The notes beneath the pieces are model-generated. The model saw only the letters and a list, made by a program, of their open reading frames with translations, did no database searches and had not been told where the DNA came from. From contig OX104119.1 in NCBI GenBank assembly GCA_944474755.1, forward strand, positions 82,030,896 through 82,094,895: a stretch of DNA of 64,000 bases. The letters are read 5' to 3'. Numbering within the stretch: position 1 is the first letter of the stretch; each line of letters opens with the position of its first letter. Source of the DNA: Limnoperna fortunei. Taxonomy: Eukaryota > Mollusca > Bivalvia > Mytilida > Modiolidae. Made by a program: the position numbers and the translations under genes. Positions 33,804 through 47,040 of this stretch are shown piece by piece.

Positions 33804-36239
33804 ACTGTGTATAATCCGATGCTTTTAGTTTTTTAATAGAAAAAAGGCAATAGTGATGATACCCTTCTTGTATATATCTATGAATTTTATTATGACTCCA
33901 CGCTTGATCTTGCATCTTATCGTTTTAACTCAAGCATCGTGTTTTAGCAGCTTTTATAGTTTTAGAAACCGCTATGCATGCCCTTTTTTATATCAGAAAG
34001 TAAAATTTTAGATTAACAATATTTGAAACTTTAAGTGCATTTATGACTAGTGCCTGATATTTTAGTATAAAAGTGCTGCTTCTTGCCTTTTAGTGCTTTT
34101 AGTGCTTTTACGATGAAGTAGTGATTTTTAGACTGAGTTTAAAAACTCTGCATTTAATAATTTATATGTTGATGCCTAACTGTATTATATCCCAAATATA
34201 CACTGTACATAAATGTTCACCTGACTCCGTCAACTATTCGTATTCTCACTTTGACAATAGGCACTTTACACATGCAATGATGTGCACCACATATATCTAT
34301 CCAGAGGATAGAGTGCGCCGACTAACGGCGGTAGTTACCTGAACAAGACAAGACAGTTGACCAATCGGCGGCTGTCTCCCGATTAAGCCTATTATGATTG
34401 CTACCATCCCGTAATCATGCCGGGTTTTCATCCCTAACTTAGCTCTGCTTATTTGTTTTCCAATCGGCATCTATCTCCCGATTTAGCAGCCAATCAAGAC
34501 ACAGCATTGTTTATCTGTTATCCTTGAGATACGACTGGTTTCCGCTGTTTAGCTTTTGATTATTTATCCCGTCTCGCATGCGAGACGGGAATGACAAGTC
34601 GAATGCAGTAACAATTGTCACAATTAATAGACGACGAAACCTTCGTTCAAGGAAGGACAAATTAAAACATCTTATGCAATGATTGGTAAAATGCAGAATA
34701 AACTAATAGCCTATTAGAACACTTAACTTTAGGAAGTACAAAATTGACTGAATATGAATTATTGGGAGAATTCCAGTCCAATTTCCAATTATTATTGAAA
34801 TAAAGTATCCGGATTTTACTTTATTAAGCATTCTTTAGGTGAATAATATCCTTTGGAAGATTGATAAATAAATAGTATATCGGAATAATGCCATGGATAC
34901 AATGTTCAGATCCTTCCGCTGATTTACAAAAATAAAGTAGACTTTAACAATATTTTTATTTATGACAAAGTGGTTGGAATCTTAATCTTGATAATAAGCT
35001 CCCGAAAGGCTAACCAATATTCTGTCAGTAAAGTCATTTGTGTACAGATACCAAGTCACTTTAGTAATAACTATCTTTTATAATGAAAACAGACCACAGT
35101 AGGAGACCTCAAGATGGCGCGCCCACAAAGATGACAGTAAAAATGTTTGATTAAGGCCATTGTTTAAAGTAAAACACCTGAATTATTGGTCGAACTTTGT
35201 ATGTTAAGCCAAGTAAATATTTAATTTAAATTTTACACAACAATTATTGTAGCTTAAATTCAGGTTGAAAATGACACAACTACAACAAAGTCTATTTTGT
35301 TGGAAAATAAGAAAAAAATACACAATACATGCTATTGTATTAATTTTAGGTTTCATTAGAGTTGTTTAAAGAGGATTATATACCATGGTCTATTTATTGT
35401 AAAAAAATAATTGCAATGCAATACATACGAATATATGTCACACCTCTTATGTTTAATGGGTTCCGAGTTTAGCTATTTTCTACATCTTAACTTTTATTCT
35501 TATGATTATTTTGTGACTTTGGTTATTGTTTTTTTATTAATGTATTTCTTCATATTGTCGTTTATTCATTAAAAGGACAGTTTACTACTCAAAAGCATCA
35601 CACTACGTATGCTGCTGCGGTTAAAATTCCAGTTACGAACTGTTTAAACCGTCAATGCCCGTTTCCTAATGGACAAATAACTCCTCTATTGCACTTTACC
35701 GAAATTGTTTCGTAATAGAACTCTGTAACTGAAGGTCAACTACTAGTAACTAATGTGGCAAATTGTGTGCACCAGATTACGCTGCCATGTCATTGCAACA
35801 AAAGCTTAGACTACAAAGAAAATCTAATAAAGGTTTCAATATGTAAAACTAATAACAATCGAGATGTATGCACCTTAATTGAATTTGTAAAGAAATCAAG
35901 ACAGGAAAGTGCTGTTACTGACTTAGATATCATATACAATTATAGGCATTAGTCTTGAAAATCATGTTTCTGGTCAATATATTTAACAAAAACAACTTAT
36001 TGTTATTAACTGTATTAAAATTTTATTGCTTATAGCCGACGGCTAAATTGATGCTTCACATTGTACGCCTTCTATTGCAAAAAGGCAAAAAATGCAGTTC
36101 CTAATATTAAATCTCATTGTCTTTACCGTAGTTGCTATTAGAAATTTTCTAGCATGGATTCCATTTACAGAGAACATTATACTCTCGAAAAAACGCATAG
36201 TTTGATTGCTTATTTAATTTTGTTTATCGCAACTGTGAA
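33804..36239. other. AT-rich DNA with a perfect palindrome
   Basis: Holds the second copy of the 40-bp block (34422-34457) and the 22-bp palindrome at 34568-34589. No gene recognised. Confidence 0.5.
34568..34589. repeat. 22-bp perfect palindrome
   Basis: CCCGTCTCGCA followed by TGCGAGACGGG, a perfect reverse complement with no loop, in AT-rich surroundings. Confidence 0.95.
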
Positions 36240-36457
36240 TTTTTAGCTATATCATGGCGTTCAACTTGTATTGGGGAAGAAAGACGGACTACGCAGAGAA
36301 ATCTCTTGACTTCGGTAGTAAACCTGTTAATCCTTAATTAAGATTGGAGTCGAGTACACTGTAATCTGCAGTAAGACTCGAATCAGCAACCTCAGTGTTG
36401 ACAGGCAAGTGATTAATAGTACACTAACTACCCTTACCACTCGGTCAGTGACGCCGC
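36240..36457 (-). mobile_element. Degenerate SINE
   Basis: Minus strand: 'ggcgtcactgaccgagtggt', B-box region 'attcgagtcttactgcag', 'gtgtactcgactccaatctt', then 'acgccatgatatagctaaaa'. The terminal tail with 'ggcgttaaac' is lost. Confidence 0.8.
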
Positions 36458-36459
36458 AA

Positions 36460-39400
36460 GAACGTTATGAAAATATCATGTTTCTTTAAAGACTTAAGAG
36501 GACTCGGGACACCGTTTTTATTTTTTAATATTGTAGAAATTATTTTTAACTGATAGCACTTTTCTTTAAAAAATATTTTATTTGCTTATTTTGTTATTTC
36601 GTATTTTAAATTTTCACCATTGACTTATTTCAAAACTACCATTTTAAGTTAATGACAGTTTGTATAAAGTCCAACGACATAATTGTAGAATGATGAAAAT
36701 TCAAATTTTTAAGCTAAGGGCGTAATTCACTATAAAATATCTTGATTTTCAGTAGATATTACTTAATTGACGACAACAACTAAATTCAGAGACCCTCTTT
36801 GTCCTCACTATACTGATTATCAATTTATTTTAAGTGTATTTCAATTTTAAGCAGTATTTGGTTAATCAATTGCTATTATGTTTTATACTCTTTTAGTACA
36901 TTTTCAATTTACTATGCACAATCTATCTACAAAAACCAGATTAAAAAAAATTAAATTATAAAATTCTTATAAAAAATATATCTGGCAAGTTTGAAGAAAA
37001 TTACCTCAATCGTTTTTGCAAATGAACTTTGAATTATCAACAGTAAACTATCTATTTTCTTTTGATAATTTGACTAATATTCGGATTAGGTCTTGGAATT
37101 ATATACCAGAGTTAAACAAACAAAACATAAGCAACATATTGTATAATAATCGTTTACATCTATCTGACTGAATCCGGCGTTTTAAGGATTACCTGGTATG
37201 CACAAATGATCTGTACCAAACGCTGTACCGGAAGTTTACACATGACTTCCTGTCATGCCGAAATTAGAACACTGTAATCTGAAATTCAAATAAATAATTA
37301 TAAGTTGCATTGCAATTTGCAAAGAATCCAGTTAAATCTAATTTTAAGCTACTACAAAATGCTTCTGAATTCCGTTTTAATTTTGACAAACTGTTCAAAT
37401 GTATTGCAATATAGTTCGTTTATGATGATGTCCTTGGGACTCGTAATCTTTCGTATATATTGACATAGTAAATCACAACGGTAAAAGATGGAACAGAGAA
37501 ATTTGTATTGCCATATATTACCAAAATGTGTTAATACGTAAAATGGCATTAGCGATTCACATTTTTATAGTAGCTGTAATGTGTAATGAATTTATGTCTA
37601 TACTTTATTTATGTTCGTGGTGGTCACATCTCAAATTTATGTAATTTAAGTTCAAAATGGAAGCCATACAATCAAAATGCGTCAAGTGTTTTTTGTGTGT
37701 TATATTGAACCATCGACAAGCAAGTAATGATGAAGTACAAAAATGAAAACCATACCAAAATATACCTGCCGTTTATACATCGCACCCTAATGAAAACTAA
37801 GCTTAACAAGTTTATTCTAATATCGTTTTGAATAACCACAACCTGTTTAAATATTTAAACCTGAATTGATGTCATTGAGAACTTCCAAAATGAAACCGTT
37901 TACCTGACGATTGTCGACAACCGAATGGGTCCAATATATAGTTTGATGTGCGTAACACACAATAAAGTTTGTGCAAAATTTAGTTCGTTATATCAGGTCA
38001 ATTTATAAAAGCGTTGCTTACAATGTAAAACTGGTTTGTAATAAGCCCGATTTCTTAATAAACAATTTGTAATAGGCCTGTACGTACAAATAGTAACGGA
38101 ATGGGGGACTTAATCAAACAGTTATAAACACGATTTCTTTACAAACTTGTTTATTAGAATTATGCTACTTTTTCAATTCCACTAAACGATTGCTTCAGCT
38201 ATTAAGACTGTTTTAGTACAGCAGGGTTGGTATATGCAAATATACAAGTACAATTGGACGGTAGATAGTACAATTTAGGTTAAAGTAGTTATAAATGAAA
38301 GAAAGAGCTCTCGGTTGATAGTATAAAATCTCTTTTCGCCGTTGCTTTGTATTTTGTTTGTCAAATCCTATGATTTTTATTTTATCATCTGTATGCTTAT
38401 TATGGAAATATTAAATTTCTTGGCACTTACGAGATGCTAATTCCATACTCGGTTAATCTGCCTGCATTATTCAACCTGTGACTCCAAATGGATATATTTA
38501 TTTTCTGCCTCCATAATTTCTCTGAGACCATTAACAATGATAACGTACGAAATCTAATTTAAATAGTAGTTTTTTAGGATTTATTATTTATATACGAAAT
38601 GCGCGAAGGAAACTCAAAGATGTAAATCATTAACAAAAACGTAATGGATCTAATGAGATCAAGTGAGTATTCAGTTATAATGCGAAGGGCGTTTTTCATT
38701 TACTTTAATATGCAAGAATAAGAATTATGACTTATTCTCTGGGAGCAAACGCTATAAAGAAAATTTTGAAATCATAAACTTAATAATAAATCTTTGCAGT
38801 AGATACTTATTAGATTCAAAGTCGACGAAATCATATGGGTTAAATGTATTTTTAATAAAACACTTAAGATTGCAATATTGCTGAGGATTTGTATTGGCAT
38901 TCCAATAATGAAATAATTACACTAACGTGCTACAACAATTAGTAAACATTATTGATAACCTAAGGTACAGGTTTCATAAACCTACTGTCAATGGCCCTTT
39001 ATTTACGCTAAAAATAAAATGAATACAACCTATACATTATAATAATTTTTCAATATAAAGTATCACAGCGTACAAAAACCAAGGCAACTCTCTTATAGTT
39101 TGAAGTAATTATATGCCCTTTACAGTTTCAATAAATATGTAAACTTTATGAAAATCGGTATCTTTCGTCAGTTTATACACAATTTAAGGGCAATATTTGT
39201 CTGTGTCGTCTGTTTATACACAATTTAAAGGCGATATTCGTCTGTGTTGTTCTTGGTAAAAATTATTTAGTGTTCAAAAATATATTTGTATATATATGTA
39301 GTCCGTCTTCTAAATATTTTTTCAAAGTGAATTTTTACGGCTCACGAAAGTATGTGGACCAATTCGTTCAACATGGTTTCATTATTTCTAATTATATATT

Positions 39401-41355
39401 TTCCTTAAAGGTTCAATTACAAATATCAATTGACATATATTACATAATTATTTGTTTCAATCAACATTCGTCTAAATTATTTAATTGATTGTGTGAATAT
39501 AAAACATATTTAATATAGATTGTAGTTGTTCATTTGTGAACTCTTTAAGACAATAAAAGAAACAAATCGCCATATAAAATCATGACTGCTTATTGTCTTT
39601 TAGTAAACTTGCAATCCAGTTGTCACGGTGGTGTCTTCGAAGAGAAACCCATTTACAAATTACTTTCGAAAGAGAGGCCTTAAAGCGGTTAAAATAAATA
39701 TTACAGGTTCAAGACGGCGTGGTAGACAAGTTATGAAACAGGAACTCATACAGAAAGTTGTTAAATGTGCTGAAAACGGTCCAAAAATATCAGTTTTAAA
39801 AAAGGTTTAAAAAGCATAAACAATAAATACATGTACTTTTATTTTGTTTCCAAATCTGAGGAGTTAACAAGGGCCTAAATAAATAAAAAACTGAAGTTAC
39901 TTTTAGCTATTGGCATTACGTTTGTGTTTAGAACGTCCGTCGTCTGTAAACTGTCCCCAGTTTTAGTTTTCTTCAAAAACCACTTGGCATGTTAAAGCCA
40001 ATTTTATCCTGATCAGGCGAAAAACAGGCCCTTGGCTCAGTATTGATATTTTGATTGATTGGTGGTAGTGGTGTGAAACTAGAAAAATGTGTGTTTTTAC
40101 AATACAAATAGAAAACGAAACTGTTTAGCAGGTTTTTAATACTTCATATCATATTATAGCAACATGATATAAGAAAGCAATTATGCTTACACATCGCCCA
40201 CAGTTCTCTTCAGTTATTTGTTAATAAGAACGTCTTTGTTGAGAAGCACATAACTTAAACTGCAAATGAACGTATGTGGCAACATATATTATACAGATCT
40301 CGATGGCATCTTTATTTACCTAAGAAAAGTTCGGATTGCAAATTCCAAAGCAAATTGTATTGTCTATACAAACATTTCGGAACAGACTGTTATATGCTCT
40401 ATGCGCGCTAACTCCATATTTGTGAAATAGAAAAAAACAATGATGGAGCTTTATCTGAACATACGATAACAGGTAATGCAGAAGGAAAGAATGATTGGCT
40501 TCATCAACATAAAATATTTATTTTTGATAGAGGTTTTCAAGAACCTGTAGAATTCGAAGTAAAACACGGCTGTTCTAGATGCCAATTTACCTTTAAAGAG
40601 CACTAAACAGGACACAGCAGAAGCAAATAAGGGCAGACATGTAACAAAATGTGGATTGTAAAGAGTGTTAACGATAGCTTAAACAATGGCGTTTTCTAAC
40701 CAATACGTTACTTATAATGAGAATGTTAGCGTTTGGCCTGTGCATGATGCAACAAATATAGCGTCATCAATTCCAGTACAAATAAACATGACATTAAAAA
40801 ATAGCAATGCTTAACAAATGTCAACCTTGAAATGCAGTGAAAGACGTTGTATAAAAAGGTTGCTAATGAAGGACCTATATGATAAGTTTTACTATAGATA
40901 TCACTTCCTTGTTCTTGTATGAACATATGATTGCAGATAGTTTATCCAGGTTCCCAAATTCAGTACACAGTGATTGTGCTGCGATGATTGGTGGATAGAC
41001 CTATTGTTGACTAGTGGTATATGATACCCATCAATTTTCTTCAATTAAAATGCCTATACCAAGACGTGACCATTGCTATATTTTTGGTTGTTGGTTCTAA
41101 CGTTTTCCAGTTTCTTGGACTTTGATGTCTTGATTGTCATTTGACAGATTTCTCGATGTTCGGTATTTTGGTTTTACCTTCATTCATACTCAGGCTGACG
41201 GGAAATCTTATTAACTGAAAGATTTTTCTAGTTCTTTCACACGAGTAAATGCGCCAAATAAATGAACTGAAGCAAGATCAATTGCGTGTTACACAAACAC
41301 ATTGAAAAGAGAAGTTCCATTTAGTAATATGTGTGCAAAGTAAAAGATATTGTAA
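36460..41355. other. AT-rich DNA, nothing recognised except a small duplication
   Basis: A 43-bp tandem duplication ('gtttatacacaatttaaggg' type) lies at 39170-39253. A Lys/Arg-rich frame at about 39628-39810 follows an acceptor-like 'gtcttttag' but has no ATG and no recognised homology. Nothing else supported. Confidence 0.45.
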
Positions 41356-41357
41356 CT

Positions 41358-42625
41358 AGAGGCTCTTAAGAGCCTGTATCGCTCACCTAACTTACAAAAA
41401 TTTTTTAAAGACAATACTTTTATTGCAAATTTTGATATTAAATGCTAAAGAGTTTATGTGAAGATGCTGTTTCTATGAATGTTGCCATGTTGAATTTACA
41501 ATCAGCAGTAGGAGAGTTTCTGAGAAGAAGCAGTTTTTATGTTTTTTCATAGGTTAGTATGTTAAGTGATGTTCCATGGTGGCAGCAATCTTGCATTTTG
41601 GATCGAAACAAAAAACTCAAAATTGGTACAGGAAAATACAATATCACATATCCTAAAATCTGCCAAGCGGTTTGTGAGAAAACAAATTTGAAATCTCAGT
41701 TAGTCAGAACGCATTTGCAGCTCTGGCAGCCATGTTAAATTTCCTATCGGGTGGAAACCAACTTAAAATAATAAGATTAATATCTAAGATTAGTTGCCCT
41801 GGAAGACATGTTCAATTTGCAATTGGCTAAAAAAACTCAAATAATAAAACAAATATCCATTGATCATGTTTTTCTTCATAATTTGGCTTCATTGTTTGGA
41901 AAAGTTTCAGAGAAGAAGTTGTTTATATGTTTTTCTCATAGGGTCCTATGTTAAACTATGTCCTGCGATGGCGGCCATCTTGGATTTTGGATCAGCCCAA
42001 AAAACTCAAACTTTGTAGAGGACTATCTAAGGTGCATTTCTACAATATTTCAAACCATTCTGCCAAGCAGTTTATGAGAAAAAGATTTTTGAGTTTCAGC
42101 CAATCAGAATGCATTAATGGCCGTGGAAGCCATGTTGAATTTGCAATTGGCTCGAAAAACCCAAAACAATAAGATAATTATCCAGCCTTCATTTCCTTCA
42201 TAATTTAGCTTTATTGTGTGGAACAGTTTAAAAAAAGAAGTTGTTTGTATGTTTTTCCCATTGGGTCCTATGCTATACCATATCCTGCGATGGCGGCCAT
42301 CTTGGATTTTGGATCAGCACAAAAGATTCAAACTTTGTAGAGGACCATCTAAGGTACATTTCTGCAAAATTTCAAATCAATCTGCCAAGCAGTTTATGAG
42401 AAGATTTTTGAAATTCAGCCAATCAGAACGCATTAATGGCTCTGGCAGCCATGTTTAATATTTGATCAGCACCAAAAACTCAAACTTTGTAAAAACCACC
42501 CAATAAACATTCCTGCCAAGTTTGGTTCCAATTGGCCAAGGGATATTGGAGAAGAAAATGGAAATGTGAAAAGTTTACGCCGACGACAAGGAAGACGACG
42601 ACGACCCTTTGGCTGAGCTAATAAA
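41358..42625 (+). mobile_element. Modular dispersed element, long copy
   Basis: Starts with the 16-bp palindrome 'aggctcttaagagcct' and 'gtatcgctcacc', ends 'gacgacgacgaccctttggc' + 'tgagcta'. Internal modules recur about 322 bases apart: 'gggtcctatgttaaactatg' (41941) and 'gggtcctatgctataccata' (42263), each followed by 'tcctgcgatggcggccatct' and 'tggattttggatcagc'; a more diverged module starts near 41565. Same family as 9584-10217 and 408-540. Non-coding; the frames of 74 and 80 codons in it are the same module read twice. Confidence 0.85.
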
Positions 42626-44110
42626 AATAAAAATTTTATCTCTCACAACGCTGGACATACTGTATTTGTGCAGTAAACCTTAGAGTATACGTAAATCAGG
42701 CTGTACAGAAAGGTTGGAGCAAGAGTAGTAGGGTACTGAGCACATTTATAATATTCCGATGTTACAGGAAACATTAAGTTAATCAGGCCAATGTGCGAAA
42801 TTAATATTACCTCGGGGTAAGATAGTGAATAGTATGTTTCTGAAAGTTAATCAGGCCATGTATGTTTCTGAAAATCATTTCTCTCTTCAATTTTTAGGTG
42901 TGGTAACGGCGTTTATCTGTTTTGTGTTGTGTGACACTATGTATCTTACAGCTAATGACATTCTAGTCTGCATGGAAATGTTAATTTTCTTAACAACATG
43001 CTAACGCGCGATTATTGCTTGATATTTCTATATGTACATTATTTGTAATCGTGTATAAAAGCTCTTGAAGCCTACGTTTGTTTCTTAAATCCAGAGATAA
43101 AAAATATTAGTTTACTGCATTAAAGATTTTAAGATATCCATTTTTAAATAAAATGACTTCAGAAGCTTTAAATATGACTTAAAATATGATCGTACCTTAA
43201 AAACAATAAAAGCTTCCCCGACAAATACTTCACTGTAAGACAATATTCGATCTAAGATATTCCAATTAAGTACCAAACATCTGTAAGTTTGTCCATTGCA
43301 CAGATAATGATTTTTCTCGATGTTACTTCAATAATCCGTGAATCAATAACAATGCAATGCTTTTCACTGATCATTATAATTAACAAGTAGCTTATAATTA
43401 TAAACGATTTTGTAACATATTTGTCCTATTGATGTTTTACTTGTCGACAATCTGAGTTTTTATAAATATATACTTTTTCAAATATACTTCATTTTTATGT
43501 TGTTTTATAGTTAGCTCTGTGTCAAAATATGAGTCACGACTTCAAAATAGTCTATTACTATCTACTTATCGTACTTTCACATCTATTTATACGTTTGATG
43601 TTTAGACTTCTACAGGATGCATTTTGCACCTGTCGACATAATGTAAATTGTATTATTAATATTCGTTTTAACATTTAAATTTTTGTAAGTGATAACTACA
43701 TTATATGATAATAACGAAGTTTTTATTGGTCTTTAACATTTTCTTTATTATTTACTTTAGATATAACGCTGAAATTTAACAAAATAAAGTAAAGAAAGAA
43801 ATTTTATAATAATTGTACTAAATATAAATATTGAAATAAAGCTAATAACTAAATACCGTACACTAGGGGAGCTAAAACAATCCACAAATCAAAGTTCAAG
43901 TAGTAATCAAAATTAACAAAAAGTTTATTTATATGAAATTCGCTGTTTAACTGATTGTAATGAATCCGGTTTGGGTCGTCCCTGATGTCCCAGGAACAAC
44001 CTTAGCCAGGTTTGCCGAAGGAGGTTAAGTAGCGTTACACTATAATAGTAGTACTGGTCTAGGTATATGGATCTCGATTCCCATTTTTGTATTTCTTAAA
44101 ATTTTAAAGC
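42626..44110. other. AT-rich DNA, nothing recognised
   Basis: A GC-richer island near 43970-44080 ('ccaggtttgccgaaggaggt') stands out but matches nothing I know. Confidence 0.45.
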
Positions 44111-45039
44111 TTGTGGTGAGTTTAATTCAATTACACTATCTGTACTTTCAAAGAAATTAATTAACAGAAAATCACTAGACATGGAGCCTAATTTAGCATT
44201 GTATACCTAAGACAAATATGGGGGCGTGTTTGTTTCTATTGGTGAATTCAACCGTTCGGCTTTGAACCTTTTGCACATATGTATAAGTGTTTTAGTGTTT
44301 CTTGCAGTTCGAACCAGGCCAATACGGGACTATAGATTCTATCTATAAGGCTGACGATATTTACTTTGCAAGAAAAATAATTCATATTAAAATTAAATTC
44401 TTTATTATCAACTATCGACAGAAATAACTTAATTGTAACATTTAATTTAAGCACTACAATGTCCTAAAGTCATATACATTATATAATTAATTAACAATAC
44501 GTTATGTTGTATGGAAAAAACTGATGACTTAATCAAATCAATAGATTTGTAAATGTCCAGTGAGAACGAAAACACAAAAGACCCAGCGAATTGAGATTGA
44601 CAGCAGTGTTGTTATTAATTTAGGCCGTTATTATATCAGTATTAATGTTTGTTGACTATAATCGTTACGAGATTCATTTTTCAAAAAGACCTTACAGCCT
44701 TACAAACCACACACATATCTCGTTAACAGCAAAGCAAATACTATTTGATATTTTTGTTGCTAATGTACACTTATATGTAGTACTGGCTTCCGTCGAATAA
44801 AACCTCGATTTTCTATTAGATCAAAATAAACATTCAAATGCTTTGTATTGGTTCTGTTATTGCTATTTTTATTCTCTCAACAAAAATCTTAACGTGTAAC
44901 TTCATTTACTAAGTACAGTACTGATCACAAAAAGCTGGAGAATCGTATGCTCTTTTCAACCCGCTAGATTTTCTCGGCCCCCTGACAGTCGAAAAAACTC
45001 GACATCTTTTCTTTTTATTCCTCCGCTATACGAGATTCG

Positions 45040-45540
45040 GGGGAATATAATGGTCCTCATGTCCGTCCAAATTTGGTTCCGGATAATATATAGAAAAGCT
45101 TGCACCCGATTTCAATTACATTTTAGATGGGTAAGAAACGTGTTGATGTTGGAAAAAGTCTGTCAAAGGTTAAGGTCACAGTCAACAAAAGACTTTAGAA
45201 ATGTTTCCACAAAAGAAGTTTCCGGCCAATAACTCAACAGATTTGCATTTTATTTAAATGAAACTTTGGGATATAGTTTTATATTAGGTGGATAAGCAGC
45301 CTATCAATTTTAGGGGAAATCTGTCGAATTTCAAGGTCACATTTGCCAAAAAAATGTTGGAATATTTTACAAAAAAGACGTTTCCGGATTATAACTAAAT
45401 ATGTTTGAATTTAATTTCAATTAAAATTTGGGATGTAGTTCCATAATAGGTAGATAGGAAGCCTATCAATTTTGATGGGAAAGCCCTGAAATTTCAAAGT
45501 TACAATTGCAAAAATATGTTAAATAGCATAAATTAATAAT
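45040..45540 (+). repeat. Degenerate 160-170 bp repeat, specific to copy A
   Basis: Three units with 'gtttccgg..ataactca', 'atgaaactttgggatatagt' and 'aaggtcacatttgcca' motifs in succession (45180, 45330-45410, 45480). The wording resembles a 'ggtcaaggtcacagtgac' repeat common in bivalve genomes; absent from copy B at this place. Confidence 0.65.
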
Positions 45541-45596
45541 AGTTTATTTTAATGTTTGAAGTACAAAAAGTATTAACTGCAAACAATTTTTTCTCC

Positions 45597-45715
45597 AGCA
45601 GGGGTTCACTCCGGCTTCTACGGCTTCCTCCCCCAATAAAAACTGGACGACACGATACAGCTGAATGATTGTTGAAAGTGGCGTTAAAACACAATTCAAA
45701 CAAACAAACAAACCA
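45597..45715 (+). mobile_element. SINE 3' fragment
   Basis: 'cggcttcctcccccaataaa' + 'aactggacgacacgatacag' + 'ctgaatgattgttgaaagtg' + 'gcgttaaaac' then CAAA repeats. 5' truncated. Confidence 0.88.
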
Positions 45716-46189
45716 ATATAATTCGCTGACTACACAATGTGAAAAGCGGAAATTATGTTATCCTTCGATAAAGAAAACATATTTTGTAGTTAATTCTTAA
45801 ATAACACGGTAGACAATACAACATTGGGAGTATTGTTCTCTTAGCTAACTAATTAACTAATTGCACTCAAAACATTCCCAAATATAGCTGTAACCATCTA
45901 CAGAGAAAGATACAATCGTAGTAAAATTTGACTAAACAGTTTTTAATCACCGTTTTATAATTTAGTTATTTTAGATTGAAAACACGGCCTACAATCTGTT
46001 CTTACCAAGATAACAAAGGAAAAATATCTTAATAGGAACAATACACACAGTATTTATCATGACAGACTTTACACAAAGAATTAAGTTCCGTAGAAGGTAA
46101 ACGAACTTGTTACAGAAATGTTATTTTGTTTCGAATTTCTACAAAAATAAGCACAATACTGCTTCCACACAAAGGAGAAACATTATTTA

Positions 46190-46605
46190 TTCGGAACACT
46201 GAGTGGACAAATGAGTATTTCATTAATAATAAATTGAAAATGAACGAATTTAGAAGATTTTTAGAAAAAACGATAGCATATTGTAGGTGATAAGTTGGTC
46301 GACTTGAAAGGATTATTTCTGGTAAGCTGATTGAAATTGGTAAGAGGAAAGATGAAATAAGATTATCAATAAAATACTATGTGAATTCAGAAAGATACAC
46401 TTGTTGTTTATGTCGATCATGTTTATTAAAGACACAAAAGGTTTTTTTTAACAATCATGTTGAAGAACAAACACTTCCTACAAAAATGGTGTACGGTCAT
46501 GCTTTAAGTCTTATACACATAAAATTCCCCGTGGCAACTACGTATGACCAATATTCACCCGTGGATTTTAGTGAATTTTACATTTATAACTCAATAAACA
46601 AGTAG
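46190..46605 (+). pseudogene. Decayed open frame conserved between copies A and B
   Basis: One frame reads NEWTNEYFINNKLKMNEFRR in copy B (from about 52917) and TEWTNEYFINNKLKMNEFRR here, then a stop or two, then VGRLERIIS-x-KLI in both. In copy A the frame continues through YTCCLCRSCLLKTQ to a stop at 46605. Both copies carry in-frame stops at nearby but different codons. No family recognised; it could be the relic of a duplicated exon or simply a conserved non-coding block. Confidence 0.35.
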
Positions 46606-47040
46606 TAAACTCTTGTTATGGGTACTGGTAACGTTTTAATGACAGTTGCGGCAAGAGCGTACCCAGGTGTCGGATGGGGATGTCCTCTAGCTGGCTGTCA
46701 GGTTAATATACAGAAAGCTTCCGGCTAACCACTGCAACAACTCCGCGTGGAAGACTAAAATTTAAATAGTATTACTGGAAATAAATGCAAAAAAATAAAA
46801 AGTTGAAGTGATAGTGTAATTAACATAATTAAACTATTTCTTTACCTTTCTTGATCAAACATGAACAATACAGAAACTGTACGCATAGAACCTGTTACAA
46901 GTACCATATAAAGACAATATAATTTACAATTTTATCACACAAACGTCATGCATCTATTTTTATACGTTTGAAGTTGAATAAATATATCATTTTGAGTGAC
47001 CACAACCAAGCCTTTGTGTATAAGTTTATTCAATAAGTCA

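Noticed and set aside
39628..39810. Basic 60-residue peptide as an exon
   Set aside because: It starts at GTG, has no ATG, no second exon and no recognised homology; an acceptor-like site alone is not enough.
41948..42458. Two similar frames of 74 and 80 codons as paralogous genes
   Set aside because: They are the same internal module of a non-coding dispersed element read twice.
34121..44450. Other short frames of 60-75 codons on both strands
   Set aside because: Length is within expectation for random AT-rich DNA and no domain, splice border or conservation signal is visible.
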